In this document: in pieces, positions 8,632-17,034 of the stretch
How positions within the stretch are numbered: position 1 is the first letter of the stretch
How the letters are laid out: each line of letters opens with the position of its first letter
Origin: Lachnospiraceae bacterium
GTDB lineage: Bacteria; Bacillota; Clostridia; Lachnospirales; Lachnospiraceae
NCBI GenBank assembly: GCA_021153325.1
Contig: JAGKTQ010000007.1
Span: forward strand, 1-64,000
Reading direction: 5' to 3'
Length of the DNA stretch: 64,000 nucleotides
The notes under the pieces: generated by a model
What the model saw: only the letters and a program-made list of their open reading frames with translations
The model's database searches: none
Told to the model about the DNA's origin: nothing
Program-made: the position numbers and the translations under genes

Positions 8632-8657
8632 AAAAAAACCCCGGAAAGCGTCCGAGG
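8632..8657 (-). terminator. Rho-independent terminator after the small P-loop gene
   Basis: CCCCGGA at 8639-8645 pairs with TCCGAGG at 8651-8657 (one G-U) with a 5-base loop. On the minus strand seven U residues follow (8632-8638). It lies between the P-loop gene and the HlyD-type gene, so the sepF unit needs its own promoter or read-through. Confidence 0.85.
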
Positions 8658-8707
8658 CTTTTATTTTTCCATTACATAACTATCTCTAAAAAGAAAAAAC
8701 ATTTATT

Positions 8708-9127
8708 TTAAAGAGAAACAATAATTTTAGATTTCAAGGCTTCTGGTAACTCTGCTTCATCACGAGAAACACTTAATACGAAATCCACTTTAAACTGTTC
8801 ACTGATCTTTTCTAATTTTTCTATAACAGGCATTACATCTTTTTCTTCCAGACATGCTATTTTCAAAAAGCTATCAAAATACATCTGCTGTAAATCTCTG
8901 TCCTGAGATAAAATTCCACAAATAAAACCTATAAACTCATCGCTATTTGTAATCATGTACTCTGATACATCAATAAGCCTTACTTTATTATTCAGTTCAT
9001 ACATATGCTTTCCGCTCTTATCCAAATAAACGATACTGCCTTGAGCATCTTGAACCGCACTATTAACTTTGTCTAACAGCTGTTTTGTTTTACCTTTTCC
9101 TTTATTACCTACAATCATCTGAACCAT
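8708..9127 (-). CDS. Small P-loop protein of unknown function
   Basis: A 139-residue protein whose only clear motif is a Walker A-like loop GNKGKGKT near residues 6-13. The rest is helical with an acidic middle and ends in a hydrophobic strand (SKIIVSL). Related Clostridial proteins are sometimes labelled twitching-motility or PilT-like, but there is no Walker B, His box or secretion ATPase domain here, so I do not accept that name. An upstream in-frame start at 9172 would add 15 residues, but AGGAGGG at 9133-9139 fits the ATG at 9127. Promoter and terminator make it monocistronic. Confidence 0.72.
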   Translation of the reverse strand: MVQMIVGNKGKGKTKQLLDKVNSAVQDAQGSIVYLDKSGKHMYELNNKVRLIDVSEYMITNSDEFIGFICGILSQDRDLQQMYFDSFLKIACLEEKDVMPVIEKLEKISEQFKVDFVLSVSRDEAELPEALKSKIIVSL

Positions 9128-9196
9128 AGGGAAACCCTCCTGCCGTAATTTTGTTATACAAAGCACACCCAAAATTCTTTATATAATCTTATAAAC

Positions 9197-9225
9197 ATTA
9201 TAGTGTATATCCTTGTAAAAAACAA
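9197..9225 (-). promoter_or_regulatory. Candidate sigma-A promoter of the small P-loop gene
   Basis: On the minus strand TTGTTT (9220-9225), a 17-base spacer and a perfect TATAAT (9197-9202), about 70 bases before the start codon. It sits directly after the dacF stop, where I see no hairpin terminator. Confidence 0.65.
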
Positions 9226-9228
9226 CAA

Positions 9229-10206
9229 TTATTTCCGTATTTCGCCTAATAATTCTGTCATTTCTGCATATAAAACATCTCTGGATTCGGCACTTAATAT
9301 GATCGATATATATGGATTACCTGAAGTATCCTTAGATAAAAGCACAAGACAACTTCTTGCTGCTGTCGTTGTACCAGTTTTTCCACCGATAACTGTCACT
9401 TTTTCCGGCATTACACAAGTACCATTTAAGTACCAGTTCGTTGATTTTATCGAAATTTCTTTTTCCGCGCCTTTTGCATCATGATAGATTGTATCATAGG
9501 AAGTCATGTGAACAATTTCTGTAAAAAGATCATATTTGATTGCTTCATTAAAGATCAAATACATATCATATGCTGTCACATAATGATTATCATCGGTAAG
9601 ACCATGTGGATTCACAAAATGACTATTCGTAGCTCCTAATTTCTTAGCCTCTTCATTCATCATCTCTGTAAATCCTTCTACAGAACCACCAATATGTTCT
9701 GCGATCATAATTGCCACATCATTTGCCGACTGAATGAGCAAAATATGAAGTGCCTGATCAAGTGTCATCGTATCTCCCGGTTTTACTCCGCATAGCGTCG
9801 CTCCAGATTCATTGATGATCACGTTTTCAGAAGCGGTCAGTATATCATCCTTGTTGCCATATTTTAAAGCCACAAGAGCAGTCATGACCTTCGTCAGGCT
9901 TGCCGGATACAACTTTTCATATACATTTTTTGCATAAAGAACTTCACCATTTTCCACATCAAATAAAGCTGCCGCACTTGCTGTAGGTGTATCGACTCCA
10001 TCTACTAAGACATCCTCTGATACAACACATAAGTCTTCCGCAAATGCAGAAACCGTATCTTGTGTTTCCGTATTTACAATTCGGTAACTGCTGACAGAAT
10101 AATCCGGATTGTATGGAAAAGAATAGGCTACATTTCCACACCCTGTCAGTACTGCACAAAGAACAACTATTGCCGTACATTTTCTTATTTTATTTATACA
10201 TTTCAC
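9229..10206 (-). CDS. dacF: D-alanyl-D-alanine carboxypeptidase (DacF/PBP5 class), lipoprotein
   Basis: A class-C low-molecular-weight penicillin-binding protein that trims the terminal D-Ala of peptidoglycan pentapeptides. The three active-site motifs are SLTK at 103-106, SAN at 160-162 and KTG at 276-278. The N-terminus is a lipoprotein signal with lipobox LTGC, Cys23 being the lipidated residue; most DacF homologues instead use a cleaved signal and a C-terminal amphipathic anchor, which this 325-residue protein lacks. The start is GTG at 10204-10206, overlapping the end of mgsA by 17 bases, with GAGGAG 12 bases upstream. It ends the long mre-min-rodA unit. Confidence 0.92.
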   Translation of the reverse strand: MKCINKIRKCTAIVVLCAVLTGCGNVAYSFPYNPDYSVSSYRIVNTETQDTVSAFAEDLCVVSEDVLVDGVDTPTASAAALFDVENGEVLYAKNVYEKLYPASLTKVMTALVALKYGNKDDILTASENVIINESGATLCGVKPGDTMTLDQALHILLIQSANDVAIMIAEHIGGSVEGFTEMMNEEAKKLGATNSHFVNPHGLTDDNHYVTAYDMYLIFNEAIKYDLFTEIVHMTSYDTIYHDAKGAEKEISIKSTNWYLNGTCVMPEKVTVIGGKTGTTTAARSCLVLLSKDTSGNPYISIILSAESRDVLYAEMTELLGEIRK

Positions 10207-10585
10207 GCCACTCTAAATCTCCTCTGTCCAGTGATTTAATCAGAAGCTCTGCTGAAGCAAGATTTGTAGCAAGAGGAATATTATGCATATCACACAACTT
10301 CACTACATTATTCACATCCGGTTCATGGATTTTTGGTGTCAATGGATCTCTTAAAAAAATGACCAGATCGATCTGGTTGTGCTCTATTTGAGCTCCAATC
10401 TGCTGTTCACCACCCAAATGTCCAGCAAGATACTTGTGAATATTAAGATTGGTTACCTCCTCGATCAATCTTCCGGTTGTTCCGGTCGCATACAGCTCGT
10501 TTTTACTTAAAATCCCACGATAAGCAATACAAAAGTTCTGCATTAATTTTTTCTTAGCATCATGAGCAATTAACGCAATATTCAT
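10190..10585 (-). CDS. mgsA: Methylglyoxal synthase
   Basis: Converts dihydroxyacetone phosphate to methylglyoxal and phosphate, a bypass that frees phosphate when glycolysis stalls. The 131 residues contain the family blocks IAHDAKK (5-11), ATGTTG (33-38), LGGEQQIGA (57-65), FLRDPL (77-82) and HEPDVNN. In the E. coli enzyme the block LGGDQQ supplies the catalytic base Asp71; here that position is Glu60. The ATG at 10585 has GAGAGGG seven bases upstream; a TTG six bases earlier is too close to it. The gene lies between rodA (18 bases) and dacF (17-base overlap), so it should be coexpressed with cell-wall elongation genes. Confidence 0.9.
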   Translation of the reverse strand: MNIALIAHDAKKKLMQNFCIAYRGILSKNELYATGTTGRLIEEVTNLNIHKYLAGHLGGEQQIGAQIEHNQIDLVIFLRDPLTPKIHEPDVNNVVKLCDMHNIPLATNLASAELLIKSLDRGDLEWREMYK

Positions 10586-10603
10586 AGTCAAACCCTCTCT
10601 TAA

Positions 10604-11731
10604 TTAATATTTTCTGCCCTGCAAACGGACATTCAATACAAACCCCATCCCAATATATACACTCAACAATGATGTAAGACCATAGCTGACAAAAGGTAAA
10701 GGAATACCTGTATTCGGTAATAATCCAGTTGCAACTGAGATATTCATAAACCCTTGAAATCCTACCAATGCTGCCATTGCAGAAGCAATGATCGTTCCGG
10801 CAAGATTCTTTGATTTTTTGGCAATTAAAATACATTCCAATACAATTAACACTATGAGTATAATAACTGTACAACAACCTACAAACCCAAATTCTTCCCC
10901 AATGACAGCAAAAATAAAGTCTGTCTGCGGTTCTGAAATAAAGTTACCATTTTTTACCGAACTGATTACGTTCGTTTTGTATCCTTTTCCTAAAAGCTGT
11001 CCGGATCCTACTGCAATCATAGAATTCATCTGCTGATAGGCTATCGTATTAGCATATTCTTCCGGATGCAGCCAGGCAAGCACACGTAACCTGTGATATG
11101 GTTCAATAAATCCTGCATTGATCAAAACATTGGATTCTGCCGGCTGTAAAATTAGATAAAAGACAGTCACTACTGCCGGTATTGTTATGGCTAAAATCGT
11201 GCCGACCAGCTTATAACTGACTCCACCAACAAAGAGAATCACACAGAAAATAACAATGACCATAATACTTGTAGACATATCCGGCTGCTTATAGATCAGC
11301 AACAATGGCGGTGCTAAAAGTATGATACTAAGCATAATATATTTAAAAGTATTTAATTGCTCCCTATGTATCATAATAAACTGTGCATAAAATAAAATCA
11401 ATAGAATTTTAGCAGATTCAGACGGTTGAAACTGAAAGCCCAATATGTTCAACCATCTCTGTGCACCGCCCGTTTCCTTACCAAATAGGGCTACCATGAG
11501 CAGCAATGTCAGATTTGCAATGTACATGACCCAATATAATTTTAAAATCACATTATAATCTAAAAAAGAAATAACAATCATAATAAAGATTCCTGCAATC
11601 ATTCCTATTAATTGCTTTGACTGCACAGACTCTTTTGCACTTCCGATTGCTAAAACACCGATAATATTTAATGCAATCACCATTATAATTAACTTTATGT
11701 CATAATCGCGTATCCGGTATTGTTTATGCAC
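10604..11731 (-). CDS. rodA: RodA peptidoglycan glycosyltransferase (SEDS family)
   Basis: Polytopic membrane enzyme that polymerises lipid II with its partner PBP2 during side-wall synthesis. The 375-residue protein has about ten membrane segments. The SEDS block TDFIFAVIGEE at 270-280 contains the catalytic aspartate Asp271, and the C-terminal signature NTGIPLPFVSYG is intact. RodA is preferred over FtsW because it shares an operon with mreBCD and PBP2. The start is GTG at 11729-11731 with AGGAGG seven bases upstream, 16 bases after minE. Confidence 0.93.
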   Translation of the reverse strand: MHKQYRIRDYDIKLIIMVIALNIIGVLAIGSAKESVQSKQLIGMIAGIFIMIVISFLDYNVILKLYWVMYIANLTLLLMVALFGKETGGAQRWLNILGFQFQPSESAKILLILFYAQFIMIHREQLNTFKYIMLSIILLAPPLLLIYKQPDMSTSIMVIVIFCVILFVGGVSYKLVGTILAITIPAVVTVFYLILQPAESNVLINAGFIEPYHRLRVLAWLHPEEYANTIAYQQMNSMIAVGSGQLLGKGYKTNVISSVKNGNFISEPQTDFIFAVIGEEFGFVGCCTVIILIVLIVLECILIAKKSKNLAGTIIASAMAALVGFQGFMNISVATGLLPNTGIPLPFVSYGLTSLLSVYIGMGFVLNVRLQGRKY

Positions 11732-11747
11732 GGTAAACCTCCTACTT

Positions 11748-12014
11748 TCATTGCTTCAAATCCAAGATCGGAATATTGGCGTAAAGTGCCGGATTTTTCA
11801 TATTCCGACCCTTACTTCCTGTTTTTGTAATTTGAATTTCCATACTTTTTGTATCAATCATCATATATTTGGATATGACTTTTGCAATATCCGTTTTTAT
11901 CATTTCCATCATCTCCGGCGAGCAGTTTACCCGGTCGGAAATCAATAATATTTTCAGACGGTCCTTTGCGACCTGTCTGGAACTTTTCCTATAAAAAAAT
12001 CTACTTATAATCAT
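11748..12014 (-). CDS. minE: Cell division topological specificity factor MinE
   Basis: Stimulates the MinD ATPase and sweeps MinCD from mid-cell. The ATG at 12014 gives 88 residues, the E. coli MinE length, and has GGAGG six bases upstream; a TTG eight codons earlier lacks such a site. The N-terminal amphipathic anchor (MIISRFFYRK), the MinD-contacting helix (SRQVAKDRLKILLISDR) and the C-terminal dimerisation strand region are recognisable. It follows minD by 45 bases. Presence of MinE implies an oscillating rather than DivIVA-only Min system. Confidence 0.95.
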   Translation of the reverse strand: MIISRFFYRKSSRQVAKDRLKILLISDRVNCSPEMMEMIKTDIAKVISKYMMIDTKSMEIQITKTGSKGRNMKNPALYANIPILDLKQ

Positions 12015-12059
12015 CTCAAACCTCCATGCCAGTCTCAAGAATTTTGGTGCATTTATGAC

Positions 12060-12851
12060 CTAATTCCTGTGGAAAATACCAGTTACCTTTGTCCAAAAGG
12101 AAATTCCTTTTTCAAATTCCATAAAAGGTATTTCCTGTCCCATTACACGGCAGCATATATTCTGATATGCCTTGCCCGCCAATGTACTGTTGCCAACCAA
12201 AGGCTCCCCCTGATTTGTTGCAATTACCACATTTTCATCATCTGGCACGATACCGATAAGCGGTATAGATAAAATATCGATCACATCCGCAGAAGACATC
12301 ATGTCTCCCCTGCGTACCATATCCACCCGAAGTCTGTTGATAATTAAATCAATTTTCGTAAATTCATTTGCCTCTAAAAGTCCAATGATCCGGTCTGCAT
12401 CCCTAATTGCGGATACCTCCGGTGTCGTTACTACCAGTGCCCTGTCAGCACCTGCAATAGCGTTTTTAAAGCCCTGTTCTATACCTGCCGGACAGTCCAG
12501 AATTATGTAATCAAAATGCTGTTTCAAATATTCGATCATTTTGATCATCTGGCTTTCATTCACAGCAGACTTATCTTTTGTTTGTGCAGAAGGAAGAAGA
12601 TAAAGACTCGGATGACGCTTGTCCTTTATCAGTGCCTGTTTCACCCGGCATTTTCCCTCTACTACATCAACAAGATTATATACAATCCTATTCTCCAGTC
12701 CCATAACAACATCTAGATTACGCAGTCCGATATCTGTATCGATCAGAACTACCTTCTTTCCCATTGCTGCAAGACCTGTCCCAACGTTTGCGCTTGTTGT
12801 GGTTTTTCCAACACCGCCTTTTCCTGATGTGACAACGATTACTTCGCTCAT
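12060..12851 (-). CDS. minD: Septum-site determining ATPase MinD
   Basis: ParA-type membrane ATPase that recruits MinC to the membrane. The deviant Walker A GKGGVGKTT is at residues 10-18, with switch motifs IDTDIG (about 38-43) and DCPAG. The C-terminal GISFWTKVTGIFHRN can form the amphipathic membrane-targeting helix. The ATG at 12851 follows AAAGGAGC by about 10 bases; a GTG at 12884 would add 11 residues but has no ribosome-binding site. It lies 44 bases after minC. Confidence 0.95.
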   Translation of the reverse strand: MSEVIVVTSGKGGVGKTTTSANVGTGLAAMGKKVVLIDTDIGLRNLDVVMGLENRIVYNLVDVVEGKCRVKQALIKDKRHPSLYLLPSAQTKDKSAVNESQMIKMIEYLKQHFDYIILDCPAGIEQGFKNAIAGADRALVVTTPEVSAIRDADRIIGLLEANEFTKIDLIINRLRVDMVRRGDMMSSADVIDILSIPLIGIVPDDENVVIATNQGEPLVGNSTLAGKAYQNICCRVMGQEIPFMEFEKGISFWTKVTGIFHRN

Positions 12852-12895
12852 TTTGACATTGCTCCTTTCAAAAGCTGCTGTCACCTGAACACTTA

Positions 12896-13570
12896 TTAAT
12901 ATAAGTCATCCAGTAAATCTTTTGTAATCGGTTCCATTACCACACTGTTATCTTTCACATAGGCAATTTTCGGTTGTACTTTTCGTTTTAATCCCCACTT
13001 GCTCTTATTTGCTTTTGTTTTATATTTGAAATCACCGATTTTTAATCTTTCCGGTGCCATTTCAAGCGCTACAATAAAATGATCTTTTTCTCCATTTCCT
13101 CCGGCGTAAGCCTCTCCATAAAGCCCACCAAGTATCACGATATCTTTTGTAGAAATAATCGCAGAACCAGGATATACATCGCCTATTACGACGATGCTGG
13201 ATTCTGTCTCTAATACCTGATGATTTTTTAAAGTTCCTCTGTAGAACTGACCATTATTTTCACCGAGACTGTTCTCCCGCCATTCCTCAAGAGCATAAAA
13301 GAGCTCTCTGTTCTTTTCTTCATCCTTTCCTACAATGCAGACGATCTCTACTTCTGAATTTTCTTCAATAGTCTGAAGGATCGCAAATTCCTCTTCTTCG
13401 CTTACTTGTCTGCCTTCTATTGACAATGCCATCTTTACTTCACCAAAAAACTTACTTGCTTCTTTAAATTTTGCGGCAATTTCCTGTACAAGTGCATCGA
13501 AAGGAACTTTATCGTCTAAATATAAGGATATTCCATTTTGAAAACTTTTTAATTTAACCGCGCTTCTCAT
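12896..13570 (-). CDS. minC: Septum-site determining protein MinC
   Basis: FtsZ-assembly inhibitor targeted by MinD. The 224-residue protein has an N-terminal MinC_N-like half (LKSFQNGISLYLDD onward) and a C-terminal beta-helix from about residue 115 with the glycine-rich turns VVIGDVYPGSAIISTKDIVILGGLYGEAYAG. A strong AGGAGG precedes the ATG, overlapping the end of the PBP2 gene. Confidence 0.93.
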   Translation of the reverse strand: MRSAVKLKSFQNGISLYLDDKVPFDALVQEIAAKFKEASKFFGEVKMALSIEGRQVSEEEEFAILQTIEENSEVEIVCIVGKDEEKNRELFYALEEWRENSLGENNGQFYRGTLKNHQVLETESSIVVIGDVYPGSAIISTKDIVILGGLYGEAYAGGNGEKDHFIVALEMAPERLKIGDFKYKTKANKSKWGLKRKVQPKIAYVKDNSVVMEPITKDLLDDLY

Positions 13571-13580
13571 TTATAGCCTC

Positions 13581-16487
13581 CTAGTCGCCACCACCGCTTA
13601 TTTGCTCTACTTCTGCAGCAGTACCAGTCAAGATTTCTTCTTTTTCTTCCACACCGCCATAATAATATTTTATAACTTCCTTGGTCGTCTGTGCTGCATA
13701 ATCAGACGTATATCCATAGGCAATACGGGTAGCAATTGCTATTTCTGGATTTTCATATGGAGCAAAGCATACAAATAATGCATGGTTCGCACGTCCTTTT
13801 TTCTCTTCTGCCGTACCAGTCTTTCCGGCAACGTTTACGGCAACTTCCTGGAAATAGGATTTGCCTTCCACTACCCTGCGCATACCTTGATGAATAGCAT
13901 CCCAGTAAGAAGATGACATATCAATCCGATTTCTCACCTCTGCTTCATTTTCATAAAGAAGACTTCCATTCCTGTCAGTCACACGGTCTATCAAGGTAAG
14001 ATTATAACACGTTCCGCGGTTTGCTACCGCAGTAACATATCGCGCAAGTCCGACAGTCGTATAACCACTATTACCCTGTCCAATCGCAGAACGTACCGGG
14101 TCCTGCGTAGAGACCTGTGGTTCATATTCTTCTATTTCTATTCCAGTTGTCTCTGTCAGACCATACAGATCTGCATATTTTTCTAAAGTCTGCAGACCCA
14201 TTTCTGTATTATAAGTTCCGTCTGACGCAGTACTCAAACGATAGCCGACTTCATAAAAGAAATCATTACAGGAATGTTGAATTCCACCTGTTACATTTAA
14301 ACTTCCATGTGCGGACGGATAGATCCAACACTTAGCCATTGGATTGATCTTATCAAAGATGCCCGTACAGGAAATCGTAGAAGATGTATCAATTACACCT
14401 TCCATAAGTCCTGCTGTCGCGGAAACCATCTTAAAGGTGGAACCCGGTGCAGTTCTTTGCTGCGTCGCATAATTCAATAATGGATTCGCTTCATCATTCA
14501 AAAGCTGTGCATAATAATCTGCATCAACACCATTCGCAAGGCGGTTATTATCATATCCAGGATAGGAAACAAGTGCGAGCACTTTACCGTTATTCACATC
14601 TGTTATGACCATAGAACCTGCATATGGGTCTAAAGCAAGCTGTGCTGGCGTGATATCCAGATTTTCAATACGATTGATCAAGAAATTATATGGTGTGATC
14701 GTTCCGTTATACAGCTTTGTTTCTTCCTCTACATCAACCTCAATAACACCCTGCTCGCAAAGCAAAATACAAACTTCTCTGCCACTGATCCTATCTTTCT
14801 TTATCATATACCGATAAATTTTCTTGTAGAAATCAGAGTTATTATCAATTTCATCAATAATATAATCTATGATCTTGTTATATATTTCCTGTGAATCCGA
14901 ATATGGACTATCTAATTCCAGCTTAGAAACATCAATCCAGTTCATAGAAATAGCATATTCTATATATTCTGCCAAGCTGATCGTTTCTTCTTCTCTCCAC
15001 GCAATATAAGTAGGATCTGAAGTATCTACTTCGCTGTCCAAAATAATGCCATTTTTACTGAGTACGGAGGTAATATAGCTTTCATAAATCTGATATTCCA
15101 CATCCAGATTCTGATACGGTGTTCTGCCTTCCTCAAGTTCATTTCGTAGTGTGTTTAAAACACCTGCCTTGTATTCCTCAAATCTTGCATAAACGGATTT
15201 TTCCGTTTCACCTGCATTGTCTTCTTTAAAATGACTAAAATCAATTACATTATTGTCAAAAAGAGCAACATACACATCATATATTGGAATCTTAATATTG
15301 ATACTCTTTGTATTCTCACCCACATTAACTTCTTTTGAGTTTACGATCTGTGAGATCAGAATGCCGGCAATTTTCTGTTCCAAAATGTCATATGCCGCTT
15401 CCTGCAGATTTTTATCCAGCGTTAAATAAACATCATTTCCCGCCACTGCTTCTACATAATTGCTTGTCTCAATTACTTTTCCAAGGTTATCAACGTAAAC
15501 CGTTTCACTTCCCTTAATTCCTTGCAAAGTTAATTCCATATAGGCTTCGATTCCTGATTTACCTACAATATCAGACTGCGTATAATTGTGAGGGCCAGCT
15601 TCTGCATTTGGATTTGCTGACGCTTCCAGATCCTGCTGTTGAAGCTCAGCCAATTCTTCTGTGGAAACCTTTCCAGTATAGCCGATAATATGACAGAAAT
15701 ATTCACTATCTACATACTTTCTGATCGTATCTTCTGCAATAGAAACACCGTCCAGCTGTTCACTATTTTCCATAATGACTGCTACGGTTTTTTCACTCAC
15801 ATCAGTTGCCACTGTTGTGGCAATATATTTTTGGAAACTGTTGGCACTCATAGCATAACGAATCGTCAATATTTTCAGAAGTTCTTCTTTTGTATAACCC
15901 ATGCCTACTTTAAAAGTACTACTGTCATTCGGATCTGTATAATCTCCAATTCCAAATTTGCTCTTTCCGGCAAGATAAGCAACCACTTCCTCCGCCGTTG
16001 CTGTTTTTTCGCTATATTCCAATTCATCTATATAAGTATGCCCATAAACATCTGCTAAAAATCGCAGCAACTTACTATCTTCCACCGCAAAAGCAAAAGA
16101 GCCATCCTGATCAATTACAATATCAAAATCATTGATAATGACATCTCCGTTCTGCTCGATCATTTTAATAAGTCGATATATGGTATCGTTCAATTGTGCA
16201 TTCTTGTTTTTTCCTGACTCATAAACATCCTCGATCGTTACCGAATAAGCAAGTTCATTATAAGCAAGCAATTCCCCGTTCTTATCATAAATATTACCTC
16301 TTGCTGCCGATACTGTTCTTTCTTTTTGAATTTTCAGCTGAAAGTTATTCAGATAATCTTCACCTTTCACAATCTGAAGCTCAAAGACCCGGTATATCAT
16401 AAGTCCAGCAAGCGCTAAAAAAACTGCCGCCAGAATAAGAAGTCTGGAATTTACATTATTAAAACTGTCTTTAATTCGATTAAACAA
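13581..16487 (-). CDS. mrdA: Penicillin-binding protein 2 (elongation transpeptidase) with large insertion
   Basis: Class-B PBP that cross-links side-wall peptidoglycan with RodA. One N-terminal membrane segment (about 15-33) is followed by a PBP dimerisation domain and the transpeptidase domain with STFK at 683-686, SCN at 739-741 and KTGT at 889-892. At 968 residues it is far longer than the usual 600-700. The extra part, about residues 378-617, is an acidic, Tyr/Ile-rich segment between the strand LTLDKNLQEAAYDILE and the strand that normally follows shortly after (AGSMVITDVNNGKVLALVSYPGYD). The start is TTG at 16487, overlapping mreD by 8 bases with only a weak ribosome-binding site, suggesting coupling. 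Confidence 0.93.
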   Translation of the reverse strand: MFNRIKDSFNNVNSRLLILAAVFLALAGLMIYRVFELQIVKGEDYLNNFQLKIQKERTVSAARGNIYDKNGELLAYNELAYSVTIEDVYESGKNKNAQLNDTIYRLIKMIEQNGDVIINDFDIVIDQDGSFAFAVEDSKLLRFLADVYGHTYIDELEYSEKTATAEEVVAYLAGKSKFGIGDYTDPNDSSTFKVGMGYTKEELLKILTIRYAMSANSFQKYIATTVATDVSEKTVAVIMENSEQLDGVSIAEDTIRKYVDSEYFCHIIGYTGKVSTEELAELQQQDLEASANPNAEAGPHNYTQSDIVGKSGIEAYMELTLQGIKGSETVYVDNLGKVIETSNYVEAVAGNDVYLTLDKNLQEAAYDILEQKIAGILISQIVNSKEVNVGENTKSINIKIPIYDVYVALFDNNVIDFSHFKEDNAGETEKSVYARFEEYKAGVLNTLRNELEEGRTPYQNLDVEYQIYESYITSVLSKNGIILDSEVDTSDPTYIAWREEETISLAEYIEYAISMNWIDVSKLELDSPYSDSQEIYNKIIDYIIDEIDNNSDFYKKIYRYMIKKDRISGREVCILLCEQGVIEVDVEEETKLYNGTITPYNFLINRIENLDITPAQLALDPYAGSMVITDVNNGKVLALVSYPGYDNNRLANGVDADYYAQLLNDEANPLLNYATQQRTAPGSTFKMVSATAGLMEGVIDTSSTISCTGIFDKINPMAKCWIYPSAHGSLNVTGGIQHSCNDFFYEVGYRLSTASDGTYNTEMGLQTLEKYADLYGLTETTGIEIEEYEPQVSTQDPVRSAIGQGNSGYTTVGLARYVTAVANRGTCYNLTLIDRVTDRNGSLLYENEAEVRNRIDMSSSYWDAIHQGMRRVVEGKSYFQEVAVNVAGKTGTAEEKKGRANHALFVCFAPYENPEIAIATRIAYGYTSDYAAQTTKEVIKYYYGGVEEKEEILTGTAAEVEQISGGGD

Positions 16488-16998
16488 ATTTCTTCGCGCT
16501 CCTTTTTTCTTTAGATTCCAAACGATAATTGATCTTTAAAATAATCGGATACAGGAATATCGTAACTATCAATGTATAAACGACCTCCGGAATGATCACA
16601 TGCATCATATAATATCCGATATTTAATCTTCCCCTCAAAAGGAACAAAAACACATAGCAGACAAATCCATATACAAAATCACTGCCAATGATTAGACACA
16701 TTGGCATTTTAATATCTTCCGGATAAAATTGTCGGTTGAATTTTCCGTTAACAAAACCAATATACATATACACAAGTGCATAAAAACCGATAATATCCGC
16801 AAAAAATATGTCTGTAAGAAGCCCACACACAAAACCAATCAAAAGACCTGTTGTCTCGCCTCTCATAAATCCGAAGGAGGCAGTAAGTATAATAAGCAGA
16901 TTTGGCACAATTCCGCCAAAATCAAGCCAACGGAAAACGGTACACTGCAAAACAAAACAAAAAAGTATTAAAATAGCACTTATAATATTTCGCTTCAT
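16480..16998 (-). CDS. mreD: Rod shape-determining protein MreD
   Basis: Small integral membrane component of the elongasome connecting MreC to the RodA-PBP2 synthase. With the ATG at 16998 it has 172 residues and about five membrane segments (IISAILILFCFVLQCTVF first). GGAGGAG ends 3 bases before this ATG; the upstream ATG at 17010 overlaps that site and is unlikely. The gene follows mreC by 36 bases and overlaps the PBP2 start. Confidence 0.9.
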   Translation of the reverse strand: MKRNIISAILILFCFVLQCTVFRWLDFGGIVPNLLIILTASFGFMRGETTGLLIGFVCGLLTDIFFADIIGFYALVYMYIGFVNGKFNRQFYPEDIKMPMCLIIGSDFVYGFVCYVFLFLLRGRLNIGYYMMHVIIPEVVYTLIVTIFLYPIILKINYRLESKEKRSAKKFV

Positions 16999-17034
16999 AA
17001 GCTCCTCCATTCAATTTTTTTAAAGCTTCCGCTA

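Noticed and set aside
8708..9172. Twitching-motility PilT label for the small P-loop protein
   Set aside because: No secretion ATPase motifs besides a Walker A-like loop are present and no pilus genes adjoin.
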